Below are positions 28,515 through 36,745 of a stretch of 64,000 bases of DNA, piece after piece (position 1 is the first letter of the stretch; each line of letters begins with the position of its first letter). Source of the stretch: Bacillus thuringiensis (GTDB lineage Bacteria; Bacillota; Bacilli; Bacillales; Bacillaceae_G); NCBI RefSeq assembly GCF_014932895.1, contig NZ_JACYOF010000004.1, forward strand, positions 248,001 through 312,000, in the 5' to 3' direction. The notes under the pieces were generated by a model. It was given only the letters and a program-made list of their open reading frames with translations. It ran no database searches and was not told where the DNA came from. A program made the translations under genes and the position numbers.

Positions 28515-29321
28515 ATGAAGCGTGTTGCTTGGATTACTGATAGTACAACTGCGAATTTTACAACAGAAGGAGATAACTTTGTTATCCCAATTGAAGTTAT
28601 TATTGATGGAGTGTCTTACAAAGATTGTGAAGAAGGTGTACGTGAACGTGTTTATAATGCGTTAAACGAAGGTAAAACTGTCACTACATCACAACCTAAC
28701 ATTGGGGAAATGGTAGAGTTATTTACGAAATGTAAAGAAGAATACGAAGAAGGATTTGCAGTTGCTATTAGCGGAAAAGTAAGTGGAACTTATCAAAATA
28801 TGAAACTTGCTGCTGAAATGGCAGGGTTCCCTTTAACTGTGTTAGATAGTGAATCGACAAGTTATCCAATGGATGAACTAATTAGAAAAGCGAAATCGTT
28901 ATACAATGATGGTATGACTTTACAAGATATACACAAAATATTAGTTGATGAAAAAAGAAGACCTTTTCATGTGTTTCCAAAAAGTTTAAAAGGTCTATAT
29001 GCAAGTGGACGTGTAAAGGGAGTTCAATTTTTACTAGGAAGTTTATTAAGTGTCAACTTAATCTTAGAAGTAAAAGGTGGAGAACTTTTACTTGAAAAGA
29101 AAGTGCGTAAAATTCAAAAATGTAGAGAATACATTAAAAACGAACTGGAAAAAGAATTACCAAAAGTACTCCATTTGTTCCATGCCAACGATAAAGATGG
29201 AGCTGAAGAATGGATTTCAGATATAAGACAAGCATTCCCTGAAATGGATTTCAAACTATATCCATTGCCAATTTCATTTGCTGTTCATGCGGGTGAAGGA
29301 ACAATTGCGATTAGTTATTAG
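28515..29321 (+). CDS. DegV-family fatty-acid-binding protein
   Basis: DegV-family protein (268 residues), a fatty-acid-binding component that in other Firmicutes feeds the FakA fatty acid kinase. It begins VAWITDSTTANF (the conserved DSTxD-like opening) and has TTSQPNIGEMVELF and AISGKVSGTYQNMKLAAEM, then LDSESTS. The C-terminal domain binds the lipid tail. AGGGAGGA is the RBS. No kinase gene is nearby. A terminator closes the transcript. Confidence 0.88.
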   Translation: MKRVAWITDSTTANFTTEGDNFVIPIEVIIDGVSYKDCEEGVRERVYNALNEGKTVTTSQPNIGEMVELFTKCKEEYEEGFAVAISGKVSGTYQNMKLAAEMAGFPLTVLDSESTSYPMDELIRKAKSLYNDGMTLQDIHKILVDEKRRPFHVFPKSLKGLYASGRVKGVQFLLGSLLSVNLILEVKGGELLLEKKVRKIQKCREYIKNELEKELPKVLHLFHANDKDGAEEWISDIRQAFPEMDFKLYPLPISFAVHAGEGTIAISY

Positions 29322-29324
29322 CAG

Positions 29325-29354
29325 CAAAACCCGTGAATCATTCGCGGGTTTTTT
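29325..29354 (+). terminator. Terminator after degV gene
   Basis: AAAACCCGTGAA TCA TTCGCGGGTTTTTT. Confidence 0.9.
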
Positions 29355-29384
29355 ATTTGATTAAAATGAAAATGGGGTCCCGCC

Positions 29385-29670
29385 AAATGTCCATCAATTT
29401 AAGAAAAATAAATGTTCCAAAAAAACAGAAAGTGAGCTGACTTTTCAGAGTAACATTATTTAATCACAATTTATACAGGAATGCCCCGTATTTAGTTTGG
29501 AATAAAACTTATTCCAAACTAAATGAGTTCTACAGAAGTAGTTGAGATGAATAGAGTGGTTATTCAAATCGTACCATTATGGAGATGATCGGAATTAAAA
29601 ATGTTGAATGAATTTGACAATGAATATCATTTTCATTTAATATGAAGTCGTCACATTTAATTGGACATGA
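29385..29670. mobile_element. Possible IS231/MIC-type terminal-repeat remnant
   Basis: ATGTCCATCAATTTAAGAA at 29387-29405 closely resembles the IS231 terminal inverted repeat as I remember it (CATGCCCATCAACTTAAGAA), and GGGGTCCCG just before it fits the G/C-rich IS231 target style. At 29652-29670 the opposite-strand sequence ATGTCCAATTAAATGTG resembles it partly. No transposase lies between and no target duplication is visible. It may be an old internal-deletion derivative. Confidence 0.3.
29490..29524. repeat. Perfect 15-bp inverted repeat with 5-base loop
   Basis: ATTTAGTTTGGAATA (29490-29504), loop AAACT, then the exact reverse complement (29510-29524). No T-run follows, so it is not a simple terminator. 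It lies in the 465-base gap between the DegV gene and the next small gene. Confidence 0.85.
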
Positions 29671-29786
29671 TTTTTGTAAAAATAGTCTACTTTTTTATTG
29701 ATGTAATAGATTTCCATTAAGGTGTCCCTTTCAAGAAATATCACTGATTTTTTATGAATTTAAACGTAGGAAGGAATAAGATAAAA

Positions 29787-30002
29787 ATGAACTGGAAAAA
29801 AGGCGGATTATGGATTGTTATTTTTTTCATTGTAAAAGGTACGATTTCTACACTTTTAATTGTTACAGGTGCTAAATATTTTGATTTATCATTTATGCAA
29901 TTTTTAGTGCTAATACTGATCTTATTACTGATTTCTATAACGGGTCGTAAAATTCTTAATAGACGTAAACAAACCAAGAAGCAAAAAGAAATTAATATAT
30001 AA
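29787..30002 (+). CDS. Small two-helix membrane protein, unknown
   Basis: Unrecognised 71-residue protein: a short basic head (MNWKKGG), two hydrophobic helices (LWIVIFFIVKGTISTLLIV and QFLVLILILLLISI) and a long basic C terminus (RRKQTKKQKEI). This suggests an inner-membrane protein with both ends in the cytoplasm. I chose ATG 29787 behind AGGAAGGA; the in-frame ATG at 29754 has no RBS. A perfect terminator follows 2 bases after the stop. Confidence 0.65.
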   Translation: MNWKKGGLWIVIFFIVKGTISTLLIVTGAKYFDLSFMQFLVLILILLLISITGRKILNRRKQTKKQKEINI

Positions 30003-30003
30003 T

Positions 30004-30038
30004 AAAGCCCCAGAGACCTTTGGATTTCTGGGGCTTTA
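30004..30038 (+). terminator. Terminator after small membrane protein gene
   Basis: AAAGCCCCAGA and TCTGGGGCTTTA arms with loop around GACCTTTGGATT. Confidence 0.85.
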
Positions 30039-30099
30039 CGTCGACACTCTTTTTTATTGAATTAACTGGCAGTTTAGCTGTACAAGAAATACCACTGTT

Positions 30100-30447
30100 T
30101 GGTACTGGTTAGATTTGTTTCTATGCAATTGAGACACAGTATCCATATTTGGTAGTTCTATTTATAGTTTCGCAGTAGGATTATATGTTTTACAATTAAC
30201 CGACTCAGCATTAAATTTCGCGATTACGCTCATATTAGGAACGATTCCAATGATTGTTATGAATTCATTTGCTGGTGTAATTGCTGATAAGATTGATAAA
30301 AATAAATTTCAAAATTGTAGTTTGATGGGTAGATATTTTTATCTATTAGGCTTGTTACTATTTAATGCTGTTTTTTGTAATGAAAAAAGTTACAATATAA
30401 ACTTACGAATTTTAGTAGGAAAGATTTTTGGGTTTCATAAATTATAA
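30100..30447 (+). pseudogene. MFS transporter remnant (N-terminal part only)
   Basis: The translation VSIFGSSIYSFAVGLYVLQL followed by DSALNFAITLILGTIPMIV and FAGVIADKIDKNK is the typical start of an MFS permease, with TM1-TM2 and the GxxADxxxK loop. Upstream the frame is broken by a TGA about 10 residues before this match, and no start with an RBS exists. Downstream the similarity fades within 40 residues and the frame stops at 30447. The rest of the ~400-residue protein is gone. Confidence 0.75.
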
Positions 30448-30477
30448 AAAGCGCAGGATCATCATCCTGCGCTTTTC
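30446..30477. terminator. Bidirectional terminator
   Basis: AAAAAGCGCAGGAT CATC ATCCTGCGCTTTT between the MFS remnant and the minus-strand gene that ends here. Confidence 0.9.
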
Positions 30478-31181
30478 TATCGTAGCTCAGCTGTTTGTCT
30501 AATAACAATCTTATCAATATCATCTTCATCATCACCAATAAATAACCCTCGTTCTTTTAAATAAGCTTCAAAATATAAATCTGCTTCTGCACGTTCATCA
30601 TATGGCTTTACAGATAGAACGAAACCTAATTTGTTTTGCTCCTCTAAATGAGAAGTGGAGATGTAGGCCGGTACATTATGGCGTAAAAAGAGTTCTTTAA
30701 CTGGAATAATCATATCTTTCATTAATTTCGTTAACATACTCATTTCAAACTCGAAATTAAAGCGATCTATACTAGATAAATCAGCAAATACTACACCAAT
30801 AAAACCTGTATTAAATACTTCTTGATATTCAATGTCTTCTTCATGATTTCCGTAAAAATTCTTTTCGATTAAATAATTTACAAAATAAGCAACGCCGTCA
30901 CTTCTTTCAAATGGTTTCGTTGAAAGAACAAAGCCAATTTTCTTTTGTTTATGTAAATATACACATGATATGTATGCTGAAATGTTATGTTCTTTAAATA
31001 GAGAACTTGTTGCTCCAGAGAGACCATCTAAAACGTGATGAACGATTTGGAGTTTTTTACGAGCGAAGTAATAGGATTTCTTTTGTAACTCCAATGTATC
31101 AATAAAGACAGAGCCGATAAAGCCTGTATTTGAAATAATAGGTGCTTGCTTTTTTCTTCCTCTGCGCTTTGCTGGAGCCAT
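30477..31181 (-). CDS. Unknown protein with two homologous halves
   Basis: Cytoplasmic protein of 234 residues that I do not recognise. It has a clear internal duplication: NTGFIGSVFIDTLELQ...NISAYISCVYLHKQKKIGFVLSTKPFE in the first half aligns with NTGFIGVVFADLSSID...NVPAYISTSHLEEQNKLGFVLSVKPYD in the second. The extreme N terminus is very basic (APAKRRGRKK). I chose the second ATG (31181), about 12 bases after GAAGGG; the first ATG (31193) abuts that box. The repeated unit (~100 residues, alternating beta strands and helices) may be a ligand-binding fold. Confidence 0.75.
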   Translation of the reverse strand: MAPAKRRGRKKQAPIISNTGFIGSVFIDTLELQKKSYYFARKKLQIVHHVLDGLSGATSSLFKEHNISAYISCVYLHKQKKIGFVLSTKPFERSDGVAYFVNYLIEKNFYGNHEEDIEYQEVFNTGFIGVVFADLSSIDRFNFEFEMSMLTKLMKDMIIPVKELFLRHNVPAYISTSHLEEQNKLGFVLSVKPYDERAEADLYFEAYLKERGLFIGDDEDDIDKIVIRQTAELR

Positions 31182-31292
31182 TGTTAAAATCATCCCTTCA
31201 TGTACAATTAAAATTAAAAGAACGTTTGTTCGTATATCTATATTTTACTATTAAAACGCTATAAAGTAAAGGTTTTTTGGTGGAAAAACAAC

Positions 31293-31322
31293 AAAAAAGA
31301 CACCTGCAAGAGGTGTCTTAAA
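31293..31322 (-). terminator. Terminator of the 34-residue acidic protein gene
   Basis: On the minus strand: TAAGACACCTC TTGC AGGTGTCTTTTTT. It lies 36 bases downstream of the micropeptide stop. Confidence 0.85.
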
Positions 31323-31358
31323 CGCTGTAGGGAATAGGGTTCATCCCGACTATTTATA

Positions 31359-31463
31359 TTATGATACAGAAACAATTTCTTCTGTATCTTCTACATCTAA
31401 ATGACAGTCCATAGTACGAACATCTTGATCTTCATGACTTCCGAAATAAATAGTAATTTTCAT
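31359..31463 (-). CDS. Unannotated 34-residue acidic protein
   Basis: A short reading frame with a strong RBS (AAAGGAGCG, 6 bases before ATG) and its own intrinsic terminator. The product starts with a beta-strand-like MKITIYFG and continues acidic (SHEDQDVRTMDCHLDVEDTEE), ending in VSVS. One Cys and two His could bind metal, but this is speculation. I do not recognise a family. It is non-membrane. The combination of RBS, full ORF and terminator makes it a convincing gene. Confidence 0.65.
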   Translation of the reverse strand: MKITIYFGSHEDQDVRTMDCHLDVEDTEEIVSVS

Positions 31464-31688
31464 ATGTATCGCTCCTTTATTCTAGGAATACCTAAAATAA
31501 TTACTAGTAATGTTAATATTTATTATATACCACTTTTTTCATTCCGACAACGTTATATCATTTTTAATTGTGTTAAGCTACACAGCACAATTTAAAGAGG
31601 CATTTTTATAGAAAAAGGTAAATTTCTTATATGTTATATTTACTATAGAAGGATTCGAGTACTAATTTTTATGAAAGGAGCACAATTG

Positions 31689-32489
31689 ATGAATTATAAA
31701 CAGTTACTAATAGATAACTTTATATTTAAAAATTCATATGTTGCGCAACTTGTGCACGGAATGGATGTAAAAGAAACGAAGGATTATATTGCTGTCGACT
31801 GCGGTTTACCCGCAGATACATTTAATATTATTACTTTACTAAACAATAATGTAACGGAAGGTAGCGAGGAATTATATAAGGAGGTAGAATACTTTAATCA
31901 AAAGAAACTTCCAATGAGTGTTTGGCTTTGGGATGAAGAAAAAGGACACGCTATTAAGAGCGAATTAATAAAACTTGGCTTAAAAGAAGCAGAACATAAT
32001 ATCGCGATGGTTGCAGACTTAAAAACAATTTCTCCAATAATAGACATGCCAATAGGTTTTAAAATACAAAAAGCATCTTCACCAAGACAAATACAAAAAT
32101 TTGGAGAAACGTTAGCCGATTTATTCGGTACATCAGAGGAAGGTATACATGTACAAGCATTCTATAAGCAAACTTCTTCTTTCGATTTATGGAATAGTGA
32201 AAATATGAAGCTATACTTAGGTATGTATAAAGGTGAAGTCGTAACTGTTGGTTCATTGGTCTGTACAAAAGATAGTATTGGTATTTATGACATAGCAACT
32301 AAAGAAGAGATGAGAGGACAAGGGTTTGGTTCTACTATGTTTAACTTCTTGCTGCAAGAAGCAAAGAAATTAAAAAATACTTATTGCGTTTTACAAGCTT
32401 CACCTGATGGAATCAATATTTATAAAAAGTCGGGCTTTCAAGCCGTTGGACAAATGACTGTTTTTGAAAATCGGCATGTATTTGAATAA
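31689..32489 (+). CDS. GNAT-family acetyltransferase
   Basis: GCN5-related N-acetyltransferase (266 residues). The C-terminal half has the acetyl-CoA motif A (EEMRGQGFGSTMFNFLLQEAKK, Q/RxxGxG/A pattern) and GINIYKKSGFQAVG for motif B. The first half is a degenerate second domain of the kind seen in longer Bacillus GNATs. I chose ATG 31689, 8 bases after AAAGGAG; the in-frame ATG at 31671 overlaps that box. Acceptor unknown. The 225-base gap upstream holds nothing beyond likely promoter sequence. Confidence 0.85.
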   Translation: MNYKQLLIDNFIFKNSYVAQLVHGMDVKETKDYIAVDCGLPADTFNIITLLNNNVTEGSEELYKEVEYFNQKKLPMSVWLWDEEKGHAIKSELIKLGLKEAEHNIAMVADLKTISPIIDMPIGFKIQKASSPRQIQKFGETLADLFGTSEEGIHVQAFYKQTSSFDLWNSENMKLYLGMYKGEVVTVGSLVCTKDSIGIYDIATKEEMRGQGFGSTMFNFLLQEAKKLKNTYCVLQASPDGINIYKKSGFQAVGQMTVFENRHVFE

Positions 32490-32534
32490 ATCAACCAATT
32501 CAAATTGCTTTCATGTAGGAGTTAATACATCGTT

Positions 32535-33410
32535 ATGAAAAAAATATCTATTGTTACAATCATTTGTGCCTTTATAGCAGCAAGCATCTTTGTTTTTCGG
32601 CAAATAAATGAACATAAATACACCAAAGCTATTAATCAATCAAATCATATAAAAAATATCGCACATAGAGGCGCTTCTGCGTATGCGCCAGAACATACAA
32701 TAGCAGCATATAAATTAGGACAACAATTAAAGGGAGATTACATAGAAATTGATCTCCAAATGACAAAAGACGGACATTTAGTAGCTATGCATGAGGAAAC
32801 ATTAAACCGTACAATAAACGGTACAGGGTTAGTTAAAGAACATACATTAGAACAAATAAAGCAATTAAATGCAGGCTCTTTTTTCAATAAAAAGTATCCA
32901 AATTTAGCAAAGAAAGAATTTGAAAATGCTAAAGTTCCAACGTTAGAAGAAATAATTGAAACATTTGGGCATAGTGCAAACTATTATATTGAAACGAAAT
33001 CGCCTGATGAATATCCTGGTATGGAAGAAAAGCTATTAGAAATTATAAAGCACTACGAAATAAGTGATAAAGTTATTATTCAATCATTTAGTGAAGAAAG
33101 TCTGCAAAAGATTCATAGCTTAAATGTTAATATACCCCTAGTACAATTATTGTCATATAAAAAAGCAGTTCAATTAACTGAATCAGAAATAGAAAAGTAT
33201 AAAAAGTACTGCATAGGTCTTGGTATGAATTACAAATATATTGATTCAGCTTATGTAAAGAAAATAAAGAAACACGGATTAGAAGTTCATCCATTTACAG
33301 TAGATAATGAAAACGATATGAAAAAGTTACTTTTATGGGGTGTCGACGGGATGTTTACTAATTATCCGGATCGTTTACATTCAGTATTAGATTTAAAAAG
33401 TCGTGATTAA
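32535..33410 (+). CDS. Glycerophosphodiester phosphodiesterase, membrane-anchored
   Basis: GDPD-family enzyme (291 residues) that hydrolyses glycerophosphodiesters to glycerol-3-phosphate and an alcohol. It has an N-terminal signal anchor (ISIVTIICAFIAASIFVF). The catalytic core shows IAHRGASAYAPEHT (HRG...PEHT), EIDLQMTKDG and AMHEETLNRT, all family metal/catalytic residues. Near the C terminus are HPFTVDNENDMKKLLLWGVDGMFTNYPDR. Activity is expected on the outside of the membrane. It lies 45 bases after the GNAT gene, possibly the same transcript. Confidence 0.9.
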   Translation: MKKISIVTIICAFIAASIFVFRQINEHKYTKAINQSNHIKNIAHRGASAYAPEHTIAAYKLGQQLKGDYIEIDLQMTKDGHLVAMHEETLNRTINGTGLVKEHTLEQIKQLNAGSFFNKKYPNLAKKEFENAKVPTLEEIIETFGHSANYYIETKSPDEYPGMEEKLLEIIKHYEISDKVIIQSFSEESLQKIHSLNVNIPLVQLLSYKKAVQLTESEIEKYKKYCIGLGMNYKYIDSAYVKKIKKHGLEVHPFTVDNENDMKKLLLWGVDGMFTNYPDRLHSVLDLKSRD

Positions 33411-33487
33411 AAGGTACTGTTTTTAAAGTAATACTTTATAGATGTTTTCAATTAATATATGATTAAATTAATCTGGAGCTGTTTTAT

Positions 33488-33802
33488 ATTTCAGACTTAC
33501 AAATGCATCTGGAATTTTACAAAATACTATTGAAGCAAGAAAAACCATATGAATTTCAAATAAATAGAACGTCTGTAATTAGATTTTTAAATTTACTTTT
33601 AATTGAAGAAGTAAATGAACCAATAAAAAAACAAGTTGCAGCAACAATCGTAATTGATGATCTTCAAGAAGTAAAAAAACTTACCCTAGATTATAGTGGT
33701 GAAATTATTACTGAACCAATACAAGTACCAACTGGTATGAAAATGATAGCTCATCATCCGGATGGTAACATCATTGAATACATAGAGCCGAAGTTTAAAT
33801 AA
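33488..33802 (+). CDS. Unknown small protein, start codon uncertain
   Basis: Conserved-looking cytoplasmic protein of about 100 residues with no family I can name; it is mostly alternating strands and helices (IKKQVAATIVIDDLQEVKKLTLDYSG). The first ATG in frame (33503) has no RBS, whereas GGAG at 33475-33478 points to an ATT codon at 33488, which would give ISDLQMHLEFYKILLK. Rare AUU initiation or a lost ATG by a one-base change are both possible. A terminator follows. Neighbouring GDPD and this gene are in the same orientation, 80 bases apart. Confidence 0.55.
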   Translation: MSDLQMHLEFYKILLKQEKPYEFQINRTSVIRFLNLLLIEEVNEPIKKQVAATIVIDDLQEVKKLTLDYSGEIITEPIQVPTGMKMIAHHPDGNIIEYIEPKFK

Positions 33803-33817
33803 AATGCGTCAAATAAT

Positions 33818-33855
33818 AAAAAAAGAATCCAATATGTTAATTGGATTCTTTTTTT
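33818..33855. terminator. Terminator between convergent genes
   Basis: AAAAAAGAATCCAAT and ATTGGATTCTTTTTT arms. Confidence 0.88.
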
Positions 33856-33945
33856 ATTATTTCTATGCGCCAAACTTGATACAATAAGATATTGATGATT
33901 ATTTTTCATAAGTTTTGTCAGAAAGTAATCAAAATGTAATTAATT

Positions 33946-34407
33946 TTACCTACGCTTTTTATATTTTTTTGATACACTGGCTACGAGAGGAATGCCAATT
34001 AAGGTAGGTAAAAACCAAAACCAAATTGGAGGCAGTAAATTAATAATGGGAATATGAATGCCGGTGTTTACTAAAAGTGCGGTAACAGCACCGATATAAG
34101 AGCCTAACATACCTCTAATATGGTGGTGGAGCCAATTTTTCCAACGCTTTTTTCGTGCAAGATAGCCATAAATCGCAAATGAATAAGAGAAAATTGCTAC
34201 ATAAAATAAATATGCAATTTTATCCCAGTTTAAAATGGATAATATTATTGCAGTAATTGTGACAACAACATAGGATGCATGATATATTTCGCCCCATTCC
34301 GTATGCTTTCCTTTCTTTTTTTGAGCAGCCATTGCTATAATACCAGTAATTAAGCAAATCGTTCCAAATAAGATGTGTATGATTAAAAGAATGTTGAAAA
34401 TGCTCAT
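33946..34407 (-). CDS. Multi-spanning membrane protein, unknown
   Basis: Integral membrane protein (153 residues) with about four or five helices, beginning IFNILLIIHILFGTICLITGIIAM. A His-rich loop (KNWLHHHIRGMLGSYIG) lies between helices, and one more His (GEIYHASYVV) is near the second helix, which recalls DUF2306-type proteins. RBS GGAG precedes the ATG. Divergent from the DUF4269 gene at 34582. Function unknown. Confidence 0.65.
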   Translation of the reverse strand: MSIFNILLIIHILFGTICLITGIIAMAAQKKKGKHTEWGEIYHASYVVVTITAIILSILNWDKIAYLFYVAIFSYSFAIYGYLARKKRWKNWLHHHIRGMLGSYIGAVTALLVNTGIHIPIINLLPPIWFWFLPTLIGIPLVASVSKKYKKRR

Positions 34408-34581
34408 TATAATTTCTCCTTTTTTATTTTTATAGTATTGCAGTATAGGAGAAAAGTTGAAACATATTGTTCATTTGGCTTAATATATTGAAATAAAAGT
34501 ACTCCTAGAACAAATTTAAATGGATAAATTTTTCTTGAATTTAGTGAGAAACGTATTACGTTAAATGAAGGAGAGACTTCT

Positions 34582-35112
34582 ATGTTTACATCTATCACAT
34601 ATTTACAATCTGGGAATGACAAGCAACAAAAAGTATACGATGTTTTGAATAAATTAAACATAATAGAGGATTTAGCTTTATATAGTCCAGTTCTTTGTGG
34701 GACAATCCCTATTAGAATTGATATTCTTCATTCTGACTTAGATATTGTAATGGAGGTACATAATTTTGACGCTTTTGAACAGGAAATTAAATCTTTATAT
34801 GGTTCTTATGAAGGATTTGAAATAAAAAAGAAAAATATTAAAAATACCGAAACAATAAAGGCGAATTTTCAATTTAAAGGATTTGAATTTGAATTATTTG
34901 GTCAACCTAAGCCAGTACGTAACCAAAATGCATACAAACATATGATAGTGGAGCACATGCTATTAATGCAGCATCCCCATATAAGGGAAGAAGTTATTCA
35001 CTTGAAAGAACAAGGTTTAAAAACAGAACCAGCTTTTGCTCAAGTATTAAAGATTGATGGAGACCCTTATGAAGAACTTATTTTATTGGGACAGGAAATG
35101 AGATTATGGTAA
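34582..35112 (+). CDS. DUF4269-family, nucleotidyltransferase-like protein
   Basis: Cytoplasmic protein (176 residues) of the DUF4269 type. The stretch VLCGTIPIRIDILHSDLDIVMEV resembles a nucleotidyltransferase fold with DxD-like metal positions (SDLD), and FEFELFGQPKPVRNQNAYKHM is the second conserved block. AGGAGAG is the RBS. Activity is not established for the family as far as I know. A bidirectional terminator follows. Confidence 0.7.
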   Translation: MFTSITYLQSGNDKQQKVYDVLNKLNIIEDLALYSPVLCGTIPIRIDILHSDLDIVMEVHNFDAFEQEIKSLYGSYEGFEIKKKNIKNTETIKANFQFKGFEFELFGQPKPVRNQNAYKHMIVEHMLLMQHPHIREEVIHLKEQGLKTEPAFAQVLKIDGDPYEELILLGQEMRLW

Positions 35113-35123
35113 ATAAAATACAT

Positions 35124-35159
35124 AAAAAATCCTCTTATAAATAAAAGAGGATTTTTTGT
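35124..35159. terminator. Bidirectional terminator
   Basis: AAAAAATCCTCTT ATAAATAA AAGAGGATTTTTT between convergent genes. Confidence 0.9.
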
Positions 35160-36592
35160 TATGTCATTAACTTACGAATCAAATCACTCAATATATGAAT
35201 TCCTCGAGTGATTTGTTCAGGGGAAGCATATCCATATGATAAACGTATGTACTGATCTGATTCTTCTTCATAAATACGTCCTGGATTTAAAAGAACTCCT
35301 TTTGATAGCGCTTCTGAAAATAGTTTTTTCATCGGAATGTTAGGTACAACCTTTAGCCATATAAAAAATCCGCCACTAGGAATATCCCACGTGGTAATGT
35401 CTGCACAATACTTATTTAAAGTTTGTACCATTATTTGTCTTCGTTCTTTTAGATGAATTCTTACGTTCGCTACGTGTTCTTCATAAAATCCTTTACATAA
35501 CCATTCAGCAGCAACTCTTTGAGATAAAGAGCTCGATCCATAGTCTGTTTGCATTTTTATATCTGATAATCTATCAATAACGGGCTCTGGTCCGATGATC
35601 CATCCAATTCTAAGTCCAGGGGTAAGTGTTTTAGAGAGACTGCCAATATATAATACATGTCCATGTTTATCTATCGATTTTAAAGGGGCTGGTGGTGGTT
35701 CATCAATCCATAACTCGCGATAAATATCGTCCTCGATGATAGGTAACTGTTCCTTTTCACATATTTTTAATATCTCTTTTCTTCGCTCTTTGGACATTAA
35801 TATACCCGTTGGATTTTGAAAACAAGGAATCGAATATAAAATATTTTTCTTTTGACTATATTTAATTCGTTTTATTAGATCGTTAGGTAAAATACCGTTA
35901 TGATCCATCGATATACTAGACAGGTGTATATTTGCTGATTGAAATACATGAAGTGAATATACGTAAGAAGGTTGTTCAAGTAAAACTGTTGATTTTCTAT
36001 GTAAAAGACCAATTGATATTAATTGTAACGCTTGTAAAGCACCAGAGACGATTAATATAGAATTGGGCGATGCGTGTATTCCAAATGATTTTACGTATGT
36101 ACTTATTGCTTCACGTAAAGGAAAAAAACCTTTTTGTTCCTCGTAACCGAAATAATCTAATTCCTCACATACGTTTTTCATTATGGACTGCATAGTTTCT
36201 AACGGGAAAAGTTGAGGTGAAAGTTCACCTTTACTAAGATGAATAAGTTTTTTATTTGCTTCTGCTTCATTTATTTCTCGTACCATTAACTTGCTTGGTT
36301 TATGAATACCAGCCTTTACATATTCACTCCAATCAGGCGGGGGATTCGTCGCTAATAATGACCATGTATTATTCGTTACAATTGTTCCTGCTCCAATTTG
36401 TCCTTGAATTAAACCATCTGCCATAAGCTCTTCTAGTGCAGTTATTACAGTGCTCCGATTTACTTGGAATAGTTTTGCTAACTGCCGCTGACTAGGAATT
36501 TTACTTCCAATTGGCCATTCTCCGGTTTCAATTTTTTCTTTCATATAGTCTATTATCTGCCGATATTTGGGCAGTTTTTTATTGATTGTCAT
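35159..36592 (-). CDS. MocR-family regulator (GntR HTH + aminotransferase)
   Basis: MocR/GabR/PdxR-type transcription factor (477 residues). An N-terminal GntR winged helix (GEWPIGSKIPSQRQLAKLF, NRSTVITALEELMADGLI) is fused to a class I aminotransferase-like domain. The PLP lysine is seen in YIGSLSKTLTPGLRIGWI and the CFQNPTG motif is present. It binds PLP or a substrate adduct and regulates neighbours. It is divergent from an EamA transporter gene, the usual target of such regulators. Direct repeats of AACTGGTTG in the shared intergenic region are probable operators. Confidence 0.93.
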   Translation of the reverse strand: MTINKKLPKYRQIIDYMKEKIETGEWPIGSKIPSQRQLAKLFQVNRSTVITALEELMADGLIQGQIGAGTIVTNNTWSLLATNPPPDWSEYVKAGIHKPSKLMVREINEAEANKKLIHLSKGELSPQLFPLETMQSIMKNVCEELDYFGYEEQKGFFPLREAISTYVKSFGIHASPNSILIVSGALQALQLISIGLLHRKSTVLLEQPSYVYSLHVFQSANIHLSSISMDHNGILPNDLIKRIKYSQKKNILYSIPCFQNPTGILMSKERRKEILKICEKEQLPIIEDDIYRELWIDEPPPAPLKSIDKHGHVLYIGSLSKTLTPGLRIGWIIGPEPVIDRLSDIKMQTDYGSSSLSQRVAAEWLCKGFYEEHVANVRIHLKERRQIMVQTLNKYCADITTWDIPSGGFFIWLKVVPNIPMKKLFSEALSKGVLLNPGRIYEEESDQYIRLSYGYASPEQITRGIHILSDLIRKLMT

Positions 36593-36626
36593 ATCAAAAA
36601 ACTCCCTTACTCATTTTAAAAATATA

Positions 36627-36659
36627 AACTGGTTGGTTTTTTCATTAAATAACTGGTTG
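36627..36659. promoter_or_regulatory. Probable MocR operator, direct repeats
   Basis: AACTGGTTG at 36627-36635 and 36651-36659, in the same orientation and 24 bases apart, lie between the divergent MocR and EamA genes. A looser ATGGTTG follows at 36715. Direct repeats in this place are typical of MocR operators. Confidence 0.6.
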
Positions 36660-36745
36660 AAGACATTGTATCAACTATTAAATATGATGAAAAGAAATAA
36701 TTGGTAATAAGAAAATGGTTGATTTATTGAAGGAGGAGTGGAAAC

